A DNA stretch of 64,000 nucleotides from Himantopus leucocephalus (GCA_003993805.1 RSEF01000004.1:15946416-16010415), one strand, 5' to 3'; shown: positions 1 to 10,430, numbered from the stretch's first letter. Numbers and translations are program-made. Notes: generated from the sequence alone by a model not told the origin.

Positions 1-330
1 TGCCCCATGGTGGGTATCTCCTCAGCAGGTCTCCCCTCAGAGACTCTCTCCCGCATGGTAGATACCCCCTCGGTGGGTCTCTCCCCTCAGGAGGTCTCTC
101 CCCACATCCACCCCAGCGGGAGGGTTAAAAGGGCCGGGGCATGCGGCCTCCTCTCCCCACAGGCCCAGGCAGTGCTCTGTTGTGAAGATACGAAGGAAAT
201 TTTGATACAACGACCTGGAACACCCACACGTGTGTCTGCAGTGGGTGAGGAATCTGTTTTTTAAATGGGGGCGGTGGGGGTGGTTTTTCCTGTCAGAGCT
301 GTGGCTGTAAAAGGGGTGTATTTGATGCAG
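1..330 (+). other. GC-rich segment, possible LTR or promoter remnant
   Basis: This stretch is clearly richer in G and C than its surroundings. It holds an imperfect tandem repeat (6-104), then a TTAAAAGGGCCGGGGC block at about 125-140 that could be a weak TATA-like element. A run follows with CACACGTGTG near 224-233, ending in a G-rich patch at 264-287. The order repeat, TATA-like box, short leader resembles the U3-R part of a retroviral LTR, but I see no TG...CA ends, no primer-binding site and no viral coding sequence. A unique promoter or old satellite fragment would look the same. Confidence 0.25.
6..104 (+). repeat. Imperfect 48-bp tandem repeat, two copies
   Basis: Two adjacent copies both start with CATGG (positions 6 and 54). 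They share the order CATGGT-G/A-G/A-TA, CCTC, GGTCTC, CCCCTCAG, TCTCTCCC. By eye roughly three quarters of positions agree, with a few one- to two-base indels. The pyrimidine-rich unit could be a degenerate minisatellite or a duplicated block inside an LTR. Confidence 0.6.
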
Positions 331-529
331 AACTTGACACATGAAGCCCAACCCCGTGGTTTTTTTTATAGAAATATAGTCTGCTCCAGAGGTGGTAAAG
401 TCTACAGAAGTGTGTTTGTTGGCTATTTGTTTATCATGTATGGTTATGTGGAGATAGCACTGTCTGAGGAGTTCAAACACCCCACTGCAAAGATTACTAT
501 TTCATTTATGTAGTATCTGTATGAAGACT

Positions 530-625
530 CAGGTGTGATGAGGTAACTGAGGGAAATAAACTGTGCCTTGGTGAAAATGACCGAGGTCCAAGATGGGGGC
601 GACAGACAGAATGACAGGACACCCC
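530..625 (-). repeat. Degenerate MIR-type SINE fragment
   Basis: Read on the minus strand this matches the MIR/CORE-SINE central region. The plus strand shows GATGAGGTAACTGAGGG (537-552) and then CCGAGGTCCAAG (581-592), corresponding to the family's inverted 'cagatgaggtaactgaggcacagag...gcccaaggtcacacag'. MIR-like elements derive from tRNA-headed SINEs that amplified before the amniote radiation. The copy is short and heavily diverged. Confidence 0.4.
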
Positions 626-2054
626 AAACCTGGAAGTACTATTAAGGACATAATGCTGTAAATGCTGTGAATTTAATGCATGACATCCATATAATGTGAG
701 CGATCCCATTACAATCAAATACTGTCTTCTGTAAAGACTGGTTTTGCTGAAGTAAGTGTGAGTTTTGCCTCTGGATTCACAGCGGTCACCTTATTTCTGA
801 ACACGTCTGAAGGTTGATCCCAGGAGTATTAAGAAGAGAGAGGGAAAAACAGTTTCCACATCAAAAGACTAACCAAACTCTGCAGAGGCTTCTGCCACTG
901 ACTTCAATAGCCTCTGGATCTGTTACAATATCCTTAAACCCAAATCCATACAAGCACTTAGCGGAACACTTAGGATACTGAAAAAGGTAACAGAGTTCAA
1001 TTACATTACAGTAAAATCCAAGATAAAGTAAAAAACACAAACCTGTGTGCTTAACTAATGTATAACAAAAGCAGTGAAATCTGCCGACCGCGCTTACATT
1101 CCTCCCTTAACTCTCATGATTATGGTCAGCTTTTGAAGTGTTCGCAATACATTTTATTGAGAAGTTGTACAGGCTGGTACTACATGGATGTTAGTCTCTA
1201 CAGGATGCAGAATAGGTAGCTTTCTCTTATCTTTTTTTTGTCTTTAATTTCCTGGTTTATTTATGCTTTTACTAAGCTGAGGAAAAAAGCAGATTTGTGT
1301 CCTGTATTGTTTGAAGAAAAAAAAAGCATGTATTTTAAACACTGAAAGCTAGAATAACTCCTTCAAAAGAAGACAAATGTTTAGCAATTTTTTTCATATG
1401 TATTACATAGAATACAGTTCTGCCCTCAGTAATTTCTTGAAGGAGGACAGAAACTTGTATACAATTTATGTCACAGAATATAATGTGTTACAGAATTAAT
1501 TTTCTGCTCTGCTTTGTTTTGGTTCGTGCAGTTCCCTCAGGTTTATTCTTTGATTACAGCTTGTATTGTCTACCTTGGGAACTGAAATGGTTACTGCCAA
1601 ACTGCTGTGCCTTTCAATTTACAGGAGAATTAGCAACGATATTTGTGCTTGATTTGCCAAAATGGACCTTGCATACCCCTTCCTGTACACTGCAGAAGTG
1701 TATGTTTAGCAAGGTAGTAAAAAAATTTATGGCATTTCTTTTGCAAAATAATTACTGTTTACAGAGAACGGACGCATTTGATATCTGACTATAAAAATCA
1801 AAGGAAGAGCAGGACAGGGGTCAAAGCAGTAAATTAATTAGAAAAGAGTAAGATAAATAAATGCAATGAACAAATCTAGATACTGCATATCCTCTGCCCG
1901 GGGCAATTACATTTGGCAAAGAAAGAGCAAGACAGCTGAAAAAAATTTGAAGTAGCAATGGCCATGAACGAAAAATCAGACGTGAAGAATACCTGAGGAT
2001 GAAGAAACAACAGAGCCTTGAGATTTAATAAATAATACCTCTGCTTCCTTAGCA
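626..2054. other. Non-coding, AT-rich, no recognised element
   Basis: Apart from the short motif at 892-917 I see no gene. The longest plus frame here (1468-1788, 106 codons) has no recognisable motif, signal or domain, and its flanks are AT-rich like the rest. I treat it as chance. Confidence 0.6.
892..917 (+). repeat. Short 'cactgacttcaatag' ancient repeat motif
   Basis: CTGCCACTGACTTCAATAGC is a variant of a motif built around 'attgacttcaatgg' that I recall as recurring widely in turtle, crocodilian and bird DNA. On its own the match is short; it gains weight from the better matches near 15.64 kb and 59.57 kb. Confidence 0.25.
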
Positions 2055-2115
2055 CTTCCCGACTCGGGATCTCAAAACAATTTATGTACATTAATGAACT
2101 AAGACTCACAACCAA
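2055..2115 (-). repeat. MIR-type SINE, 3' end fragment
   Basis: On the plus strand GGGATCTCAAAACAATTTAT (2067-2086) is followed by ACATTAATGAACTAAGACTCACAAC. This corresponds in order to the inverted 3' part of the amniote MIR family (MIR1_Amn type), which reads 'ggatctcaaagcgctttacaaacattaattaattaagcctcacaac'. The colinear match over about 50 bp makes this a fairly good call despite the divergence. Confidence 0.5.
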
Positions 2116-2164
2116 GGTCACAGTGCATCTCCTTTTCCCCAGACAGTCTCTGTCTTTTTCCACT

Positions 2165-2445
2165 AAGAGATGTTGTTCAAAGGATATTGATGGCTTTCTG
2201 TATTTGTTTGGGATTTTGGATGCATAGCAGCCCTGCTGGAGCAGTAGCTCTCACCAAGCTTCTGTATATCCAGAAACCAGACACGTCCACTGTGCATGTG
2301 CGGGGAGCCCTTCTGCCTTTTGTTGTGTGGCGACCATCTGTGCCGCACATGCAAGGAATGTCTGAGGTTTCCCGGCAGATAAATAGGGCAACCTCCTTTG
2401 TGAGGGGGTGAATAAACAAATTTTCTTAAGGGGAGCGGAGGACGG
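2165..2445 (+). promoter_or_regulatory. Compact promoter/LTR-like patch
   Basis: A locally GC-richer patch carries a perfect 11-bp inverted repeat, TGCATGTGCGG (2293-2303) against CCGCACATGCA (2343-2353). It is followed by a TATA-like ATAAATAG (2379-2386) and an AATAAA (2411-2416). A TATA box about 30 bp before a polyadenylation signal is an arrangement seen in retroviral LTRs; a unique promoter is equally possible. No flanking TG...CA termini or target-site duplication were recognised. Confidence 0.25.
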
Positions 2446-4304
2446 TTTATTGGTTTTTATCTTTGATTGTTTTTACTTAAGCTAGCATTATTATTATCTT
2501 TTGTAGTATTACTTCCATGCCGTAGACCCTGTTTGTGCTGGATACTGCGTTAAGAAGTGTGTAACAAACCAGAGTCTTTGACCTGAGGAATCTCACTGCT
2601 CTGTCCTGTGGAAGGATTTCTAATGGAAGGCAACATGAATGAGGTGACAGAATTTCAGTCAATGTATAGAAGTATGTATATATTTTTGTGGCAAGTTTAG
2701 AATTGGTGGCAGAATGAAGATAAGGGTCTAAAGATAAAGCTCCAGACCTGAGTCTTGGGATCAAGTGTCTAAATAAATGATGTGATTTTCAAAAGAGGAA
2801 GTACCCACCTTTTCCAGTTATTGTTTATTTTGGTGTCAAACATGGATCTGCTGGTTTTAGTAATCCCAGTATGGATTAACAAGTAGGAAGCAGAATTGTT
2901 CTGGCTCATCTCTGACTCACAAGAACCCCCATTTGGAGAGAACTGCTGTAACTAAGATCTGTAGTCCTGAGGGGAACAAGCTCTGGACAAGCACGTGCAA
3001 ACAAACATTGGAGCTTTGTTGACCCTCACGTACGCAGTTTTGCCTTGGTTCTGTCCCATTTGAAAATTGCATGTACTTATTCTCCCTGAAAAATTACACC
3101 TTTCCTTGGCATGGCTAAGCACAGGTTTGAGTCCTGACTCAAATTATTCACGCTAATACATCTCCAGGTACTGGATGCTGAATGAGGAATGGGAAAGGCT
3201 TCTTTATTGGGGTAAAGTGGTGCATAATACCCTGGTCTCCATTTGTAACTTTTTTTCTTGGGATTTGGTCTAGAATTACAGGACTACTGAGTCATTAGGC
3301 CTTTGGTATTTGGCCAAGCGTACCAAAGAATATGTACCTGTGTAATTCTACCCCTCAGTATATTACACACCAATGCAACTTGCCATGTGGCTACTGATTG
3401 ATGCACAATTTTTCTCTCCACAGTCTTTGTATCTTGCATGTACCTTCTGTGTTGTAGTTCATGCTGTAATTTCATGCCAAGACAGCAGCATTTCCTTTCC
3501 AGCTGTTGAACTAAGGGGCATGATGGAAGTTAGAATAAGGGTATCCCGGTAAAATCTCTTCATTGTTGTCTTCTTTTTTTTTTTTTTTTCAACCATGGTT
3601 TGGGAAACAATTAAGAAAANAAAGGGTGGTAAGTAAATGCAGTATGGCAGGCTTGTCATCTGATTCATAGGCTCATAGCTGCTAAGGGGTGGTGGGGTGC
3701 CGAGTTAGCAGTGCCTCGCTTCCTTCTCTGTTTTCACTAATGGAGAAGGAGAAGATAAGGAGGCCATTGAAGCTGCAAAGCGTGTTCAGGATGATGAAGT
3801 CTGTAAGAAACAACATCTTAAAGGACTGTTTCACTCTATTGTTGAAGGCTTACCATGACTTCAAATTCTATCCTAGATCTAGGGCATGACTGGAAGTTTT
3901 AATCTGTGTTTTAAAGCACCTGTGCAGCGGGGCCAAATTCGACAAACTTGATAGGCAGTTACTTCAGTAGTTCTCCAGAGTTTCTTAAGCTAAGAAGCTC
4001 TCAGTCACCAGGATGTAAGTCATTGTGTGGCTTACAGCTGAAATTTGGAGCTAGTTCTTTCTACTGGATTTGTCACTATTGCTGTAATTAGGTAATAAAA
4101 AGAAGGATAATATCATAACTCCTCTCTGGAAAGCAGAGACTCAGACCACACCTAAGGAAACACAAAAGCCAATTCTAGTCCTACTCGAATAAAAAAATGC
4201 TGTCATTTATTATGTTACTCTTCGAAGTGGTCACCTTTTCACTATAGTAGCCTTTTACAGAATTATCCATGACCATGGAGGGGTATGTGTTTACATCTGC
4301 ATCA
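2446..4304. other. Non-coding, no recognised gene
   Basis: No supported gene. The stretch holds a T17 run near 3572-3589 and a single ambiguous base at 3620 inside an A-rich patch. Remaining frames are short and without motifs. Confidence 0.6.
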
Positions 4305-5455
4305 GTTAGTATTGGTCAAATAGAAAAAAGAGTCACAGCAAAGGTCTGTCTAGCCCCATATCCTGCCTCTTGATAATGGCTAATAACTTGTGTATGGAAA
4401 ACAGGACGAGTATAGAGTGATACTTCCTTTGGTAAACCCTCCTAGCGGTTTCTGGTTTAGAGACCTTTCTGAGCTGGAGGCTGCAGCTGTATCATTGTTT
4501 TTGATATTCCTTGATGGACCTTTTTCCTTGATGGACCTTTTTCCATAAAATTGTCTAATCGTTTTTTTGAAACCCACTTGTATTTTTGGCTGCCATAACA
4601 TCCCGTGGCAATGAGTTCCACAACATCATTAGGTATTGTGTGAAAATCAACTTCCTTTTGTTTGCTTTTGAACCCGCTTGCTGCCTGCCAGTTTGAGTTG
4701 GTGCCCTATTTTTTCTGTTAATTCTACTTTAAAATAATCATTGCTGTTTACGTTTTCCATGCTGTAACAGCTTGTCTAGAACTTAATTGTTATTCTCCTT
4801 GTTTTCCAGGTTGAAAGGCTCTGGCTTTCTTAAGTTTTCCATTGCTAAGGCTTTCCAACATCTCTTGCGTGGTCTTGGTGCACCGTTGTTCTTGCCCTTT
4901 CTGTAGCTTTGTATTTCCACAATTACTGGGACTGTGTTCAGTAATGAAGAGATAGGCATACTATGGATTTACACAGAGGAATAATGCCATTTTCTGCTTT
5001 GTTCTCATTCTTCTCCTAACAATTCCTAACAGGATGGTTTTTCCCAACTGCTGACATTGTGCTGATCTTTTCAGAGATCCACTTCTCCAGGATTTCTTTC
5101 ATGACTTGTAATAGCCAATTTAAAGCAAAGCGAGAACAGCTTTTTCCTCATACATTATTTTTCAGTTATGAACTTTGAATTAAATTTACTATTTTAACAC
5201 CTACTCACTGAATAAATTTTAGGTTTCATTTTTGGGAATGGCTTTGTATCATCAGTCGCCTAACTACAGCATTTCCAGATCATTTATGGAATATGAAACA
5301 GCAGTAGTCACATCACAGACCCTATTTAGAAGCCGCTAGGGAGCTCCGTACATCACTGACACTGAACATCTATTTCTCTTGGTTATGATCTTTTCACCAG
5401 TTATGTCACTTATTCTCTCTTTCACTCATCTTGCAGTAAGCCTAGCTGATGAGCT
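4305..5455 (-). mobile_element. Ancient CR1 LINE copy (turtle/crocodilian-type CR1)
   Basis: Read from the plus strand this follows, in order and over about 1.1 kb, the inverted 3' half of a CR1 family that I know best from turtles and crocodilians. Landmarks are TCTGTCTAGCCC (4347), TTGATGGACC (4511, 4528), ACTTGTATTTTTGGC and ACATCCCGTGGCAATGAGTT (about 4577-4616), and ACTTCCTTTTGTTTGC (4651). Further on come ATGGATTTACACAGAG (4963), AATGCCATTTTCTG (4984), CACTTCTCCAGGATTTCTTTC (about 5080-5100), TTTGTATCATC (5244) and TTCCAGATCATTTATGGAAT (5273-5292). The encoded reverse-transcriptase C-terminus is broken everywhere, so it is a dead fossil. Divergence far exceeds that of the other CR1 copies here. 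Confidence 0.75.
4509..4542 (-). repeat. 17-bp tandem duplication inside the ancient CR1
   Basis: CCTTGATGGACCTTTTT occurs at 4509-4525 and again, identically, at 4526-4542. The CR1 consensus as I recall it has only one 'ttgatggacc' here, so this is a local slippage or duplication that arose after insertion. Confidence 0.85.
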
Positions 5456-5459
5456 AGGT

Positions 5460-5528
5460 TTAGAATCGTAGAATCATGGAATCATTTAGGTTGGAAAAGA
5501 CCCCCAAGATCACTGGGTCTGACAATTT
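5460..5528 (-). mobile_element. CR1 LINE 3' tail (younger avian type)
   Basis: TAGAATCGTAGAATCATGGAATC at 5461-5483 is the octamer-repeat end of avian CR1 read on the minus strand. It is followed by TTTAGGTTGGAAAAGACCCCCAAGATCA (about 5485-5512), the conserved 3' UTR terminus. Only about 70 bp is recognisable, an extreme 5' truncation. It lies directly at the degraded 5' end of the ancient CR1 copy, so it probably inserted into it. Confidence 0.8.
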
Positions 5529-6819
5529 CATACCATATTTCCTACCATAGTTAATAGTCTGGCAGTTTCCTGTGTGGTACCTGTGGGGATTATCAGTTAA
5601 TCCTCATATCGTTTTGTTGTTTTCATCTGTGCTGCTGCCTTAAATTCATTCTCCTTGCAAAAAGGCTGCAGACTGCTCTATTAAAAGATTCATTGAGCTT
5701 TCTTGCTATCATCTTATCACCTGGGAGCGTTTTTTAAATATCTTAGTCAACTCTTGGTGCTGTGAACTGTTCAGACTGAGGCACAGATTTACACAATGGA
5801 ACAGAGTTCTGTATTTTTCTGTGGTCAAATTGCTTTGGAATTTTTGGCCCAATAGCTGAACTTCTCTGTATCTCTCTTTAAGGATAATGACACAGGTTCT
5901 CTCACTGGAGAACTAAAGCTGAAATATATTAGTGTGTGAGGTGGAGTTAGGAAGTCTGAGCTCAAAGTTATTCTAGCAGTGGGTGATTAGATGGGACATC
6001 CTAAAATAAAGAACAGAGGGACAGAAAAGGGAAAAATAAAATAAATTAAAACAACTTTTTGTAATTATGCTAAAAGGCTACAGTTTTGGCATTTCTGAGG
6101 ACTGAAGCTTTTCAGCTTAACTGCTAAAGGTTCACATGAGTAACATTACCCAAGTTCATTTATATAGTACTGGGTTAATTTGTATAGTATCCTTATAAGG
6201 AGACACATAAAAATGTTTAAAAATGTAAATAACCTGATTTGCTATTTTTTCTGTAATTATTATTCTCTGTATATAAATTCTGTATACCTTCCTAGGTTTG
6301 TTCTTTTCTCTAATGAATCAGTTAATTAAAATACAGCATTATTCTTCGATATTCAAAAAAGCAGCCAGGTACTTTGCAAACTTGACTAGAGAAGTGTTAA
6401 TTGTATGAGAATTCCACGACCTAGCAACCAACTGCCCTACAAATCACGTTGCTTCATCACTGTATCTCTGTGGAGAGAGGAACTAACTGGTCATGAAAAC
6501 CACTGTAAAGGCATATTTTTGATAAGTTCTGCAAGCGACTGAAGGGCAGTGAGGACGTATTCAAGAGAGCACAGTCTTGCTTGCGTCTGATTGACACCCA
6601 CTGAAAAGTGCATTAACCTCCTTCAGGATGAGATGTGTTTCTTTTCAGGACAGCTACTTCAGTTTCATAACATGAGTTTCGTTAAAATCTGTCACGAGAA
6701 ATCAGGAGTTAACAGAACCCAGTTTCTATAGCATTAACCTTACACAAATGCAGTATATAGTAATCACAGTTCAGGTAGATTGAGTTTCGTGTGAGATCTC
6801 AGAATGTTTATTTTACAGT
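5529..6819. other. Non-coding, no recognised element
   Basis: AT-rich sequence without a convincing frame or repeat. The ancient CR1 may have continued past the nested tail, but I could not follow its consensus beyond about 5455. Confidence 0.55.
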
Positions 6820-6960
6820 ATCCTTTGCTGTGTTTGTATAGCATTGCTGTTGCCTTTCTCCAGATGGGAACATGCAGGAATGCAAAAGGCAGGTGGTTTG
6901 CTCAAGGACATGAGAATCTGTCTTCAGTGCGGTTAACTGGTGCCTTACTAGCAGTTGTGT
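6820..6960 (-). repeat. Degenerate MIR-type SINE
   Basis: CTCCAGATGGGAAC (6859-6872), then TGGTTTGCTCAAGGACATGAGAATCTG (about 6894-6920), then CAGTGCGG follow the inverted MIR order 'cagatggggaaactgag... gacttgctcaaggtcacacaggaagtctgtggcag'. A 92-codon minus-strand frame that overlaps it has no motif and is not a gene. Confidence 0.5.
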
Positions 6961-7126
6961 TAGCTGTGCTTTGGTCTGAGTAGTCACCTGGATTGTGTTG
7001 CATTCCCTTTGTGAGCTGCTAGCATTTCTTAATGCCACGTCTTGCAAGAAAGTTACCCTAAGGGTGCGTAGGGCCCTGAGCAACAAGCAGAGAGTGAGCT
7101 GCCTGCAAAGCCTTTTTTTTTTCCAG

Positions 7127-7218
7127 GGATCCTACAAGTGAAAGACAACTGCATCATGTGGTTCTTTGTGCTGAGGAGGGATGAGCCTCACTTATGTTTT
7201 CTTTCTCAGTTAATTGTG
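7127..7218 (+). other. Exon-like interval (unproven)
   Basis: A pyrimidine tract ends in TTTTTTCCAG at 7117-7126 and a donor-like GTGGTAAG lies at 7216-7223, bracketing 92 bp. One frame, entered with two leftover bases, is open throughout and contains KDNCIMWFFVLRRDEPH. The peptide is unknown to me. Pseudo-exons of this quality are common in long introns, so this is only a candidate. Confidence 0.15.
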
Positions 7219-7439
7219 GTAAGATTTATCTGTTCTAAGTATGGGCGGTGGGGAAGGCACAAAAGTTTCATCTGCATCCTTCCTGAGAAGAGGTTCCAAC
7301 ATCAAAAGCAAAGCCTTGTTTTGGTGTTGAGAGCTGGTTGTTCTGGTCCTGGGTGGTATAGCTCTGCCTGAAGCATCACCAGCCTCAGAGTTTTGCCTAT
7401 GGATGCGGAGCAGAATTCAGGTTGACACTAAGAGCCGGT

Positions 7440-7530
7440 GTTGACTGTAGTGAGGACAGAAACGCAGAGCTGAGCATAGCTGAGACTAGACCTCAGAAGT
7501 CTGGATTCTCAACCCTCTGCTTTAACAGCA
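7440..7530 (-). repeat. MIR-type SINE, 5' region fragment
   Basis: AGACTAGACCTCAGAAGTCT (7483-7502), then GGATTCTCAACCCTCTGCTTTAAC (7503-7526), correspond in order to the inverted 'agaacccaggagtcctgactcccagccccctgctctaacc' of the amniote MIR family. The colinear run of about 45 bp makes this one of the clearer MIR-like calls. Confidence 0.55.
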
Positions 7531-8587
7531 TGGGATATTTATGGCCTTGATAAAATTAGGGAAGAAAGATGAGGAGCATCTTCTCATGCAGTGGTCTAAA
7601 AACGTTGGGAAATTCTGTTACTGAGGTTTTCTGAAAGATTAGAAACTCCTCAGATATCTCCAATAAATGTGTCAAAATGTGAAAATTAAAATATCCTTCT
7701 CAGAAACTAGGAAACATTAGTGTGTCAATCGCTTTGAAGACCTTGCTGATGCCGGGGCTATGGTTTAATGTAGTCAGAGTCTGGTTCTTTCATTAGAGAA
7801 AACAGAATCAAAGGCAAAAATGAAAATAAAATAACACTTCTGCAGCTTTCTTTGTAAACAAATCAGAAACCTTAAGGCCAGGATGAGAACACAGTGGCTA
7901 CCAACTGCAATAACTCAGCTTAGGCTTGATAGAAGGAAATGATAGGTCTCAAGTATATGCTACCTCACAGGAAGATTGTAATGAATTCCAGCCAGCTTCA
8001 AGAGAAAAACAAAACCTAGTGATTTTATTCCAAGGGAAGAAAGGGAAAAAGAACAGATGTACGGAGTCTTCTGTCCACTTACTGCAATCTGCAGTGATGA
8101 CTTAGATAATGGCTTAGCCTTCTTTTCTTCTTGTGCTTGCTTCTGTAGAAATGCCCTGGGTTAGACACCCAAAAGATTCAATTTGGGGTAGTGGAGAGGA
8201 GGGGGAACAAGGACCTCACACAAGAACTGACCTAAACTCTGAGGAGGTTTGTATAATCTAATTTACAATAAAATGGTATTTACAATGTTATCAGACAAAG
8301 CTTAGCAGTGTAAAGTTAAACAGCATATAATGTGATTAGTGGGGGAGTCATGCCCATGATGTCATACACATTCTCTGAACTCTTGCAATGGGCAGATAAT
8401 GTCCCAGGCATTTATTCTCTTGTGACACATAAGTAAAGCTCTGTAAAGATTTGGGGGATGGGAAGAAAATGTGCATGTACACATGCTCTACAGTGTTCGT
8501 GCGCGCACACAGCTACAGTGGAGCTGACAACACTACGCCTCTCCCTTTGGCGCTGAACTCGACCTGTGGTTGCACCCTGCTAGCGTA

Positions 8588-8775
8588 GTGCTGTGTAGTG
8601 GTTAAAACAGGCCTTTGGGAATAGTTTGGAAGCTCTAAGTTCTATTCTTGACTCTGCCACAGACTTGGTTTTTGACCGCTAAATCTTCTTTGCCTCTGGT
8701 AACTCCGTTTTTAACTAGTAAAGGTAGTCAGCCGTATCTGTAAAGTGCCCTGAGTGAAGAGCTGTATGTAGATGG
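8588..8775 (+). repeat. MIR-type SINE, near complete (MIR1_Amn-like)
   Basis: The best MIR-like copy in the window. A tRNA-like head TAGTGGTTAAAACAGGC starts at 8596. Then come AGTTCTATTCTTGACTCTGCCACAGACTT (about 8638-8666), TTTGCCTCTGGTAACTCC (core, about 8690) and TATCTGTAAAGTGCCCTGAG (8735-8754). The last part corresponds to the 3' end 'tgtaaagcgctttgag'. Head, body and tail are in the right order and the length of about 190 bp suits the family. Transcription by RNA polymerase III is not expected from so degraded a copy. Confidence 0.6.
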
Positions 8776-10234
8776 AAACCACTGGCATTCTGTTCATTAT
8801 GCAGAACAAATACAGCTAGACCACAAAGAGCTTTGCTGTAGATAACAGCAAGCAATTTCACAGTTAGTAATGGCCCATTCATAGAAAATTAAATCTTTAT
8901 CTTTCTGTCTCTCTGAGGCATGCAAAATGGTATTAAAAATTTTGGCTAGCCTAATTAATCTGGTAAGAAATACAAATCTCAGCTATAGGTTCACATCGAA
9001 GATAATCTAGACTGAATTTATTTTAAAGCATGTTTTGGTTTAAAAAAGCCCTTGCTAACAGCTTCTGAATCAGGCGAAGCTCCCCTTAAACTTTAAAATT
9101 ATTGTAGTGGTTGTGAAAGGACAGATTCTGGAGTAATTCTGCTAAAGAAAAGTATTTTACTCCCCATATCCTGCAGGGACAGTGAGCTTAGAATCTAGCC
9201 CATGTTACTTTGTGCGTGTTAATGTTTAATACAAATACAAAGATTGCATAAACGTTCTTTCTGTCATGGTGTGCAGGCAGTATAAATTGTTTAACTCTGG
9301 TGTAGAGGTTGACTAGATAGTATTCCTGTTTTCAGTGATGTGTGGAATGAATATGGTCTAGACTTGAGTTCAAATGGGAGTTGCAGATGTGGAGAATGAG
9401 ATGGGGCCTGCAGACAGAGCTGACAAAACTTGAAGAAAAGCGGTGGGCAGGAAGGAACAAGTGAGCTTGGAAACTATGGCTCATGCAATGTCAAATCTAT
9501 TGTATGTTAAAATCAACTGCAACACTTGCGTGATACCCATCTTTTATCACAACAAGTAGTCATTGTCTTGGCTGCAACACTGATGTATATTTATGGCATT
9601 AGCGTGGATTTGTTGAGAAATGCGTACATGAATTTTATTTGACTGCAGAGGAATGCCATCAAGAATAAATCTTTGTTCAGAAAGGGTAAGCCAAACTTTT
9701 GTCTCTGTGGCTGATAAATCAGGAGCAGGGGCCAAGTGTAATATGAACAGAGTGGAGCATTGGCCAGCCTGATCAGACACGTGGGATGTACTAATAACAA
9801 CAGTGAATGAAAGCGAAGCCTACAGGTAGACACCTTTTAAATAATCAAGGCTGACAGTTTTACTACAGTAGCACAGTTTAACACTTTGTAGGTATGTGCT
9901 ACATCATAGGTGCTGCTTATATTAAATAGTCTGCAAGCATTACACAGCTTATTTAGAGAAGAACTTTTATTTCAGGCTTTTTTATGTTTGTTAATGTTTT
10001 TTTCCACTCTTGCAGTCATTACAAATGGAATATCTTATTGTTGCAGATGGTAGTGCCAACAGATGACTCTGAATGATGTACCAGAAAGATATTTTAAATG
10101 ACCTAGATTAAACTCACAGAGGACTGGGCATCCCAGATATGTTTTCAAACACAGAGCATTTCCAGGAATGAGTATGTCTGACACCTCTTATTAAAACCAT
10201 GTACAAATAGTTATCCGATACCTGGGCAATCTGA
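8776..10234. other. Non-coding, no recognised gene
   Basis: No supported feature. Two overlapping minus frames near 9547-9833 (77 and 80 codons) show no motif and contradict each other. Confidence 0.6.
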
Positions 10235-10430
10235 GAAGCTGTGTGGAGGCAGATTGCACACAGTGCCTCAAGTCTTGAGAACTGGGCTGGGTTATGGACA
10301 CGCTACATCACCGTGGTAAGATGTCCTGTCCTGTGCCTCAGTTTACCTATCTGTAAAAAGTAGGGGGTGATGCTTTGTATAGCATCTGGCTTAGAAAAAA
10401 TGTTTTGAATGGCTAGTGACAAACGCCAAT
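10235..10430 (+). repeat. MIR-type SINE
   Basis: The MIR core is clear: CTGTGCCTCAGTTTACCTAT (10331-10350) followed by CTGTAAAAAGTAGGGGGTGATG. This matches 'ctgtgcctcagtttccccatctgtaaaatggggataat'. Upstream, CTTGAGAACTGGGCTGGGTTATGG (about 10274-10297) sits where the family's 'gggttctattcc' segment should be. Confidence 0.6.

Noticed and set aside
37..480. 147-codon minus frame
   Set aside because: Runs antisense through the GC-rich repeat-like start of the window; no known motif.
1468..1788. 106-codon plus frame starting MSQNIMCYRINFLLC
   Set aside because: Hydrophobic start could pass for a signal peptide, but there is no domain, and the composition equals the AT-rich flanks.
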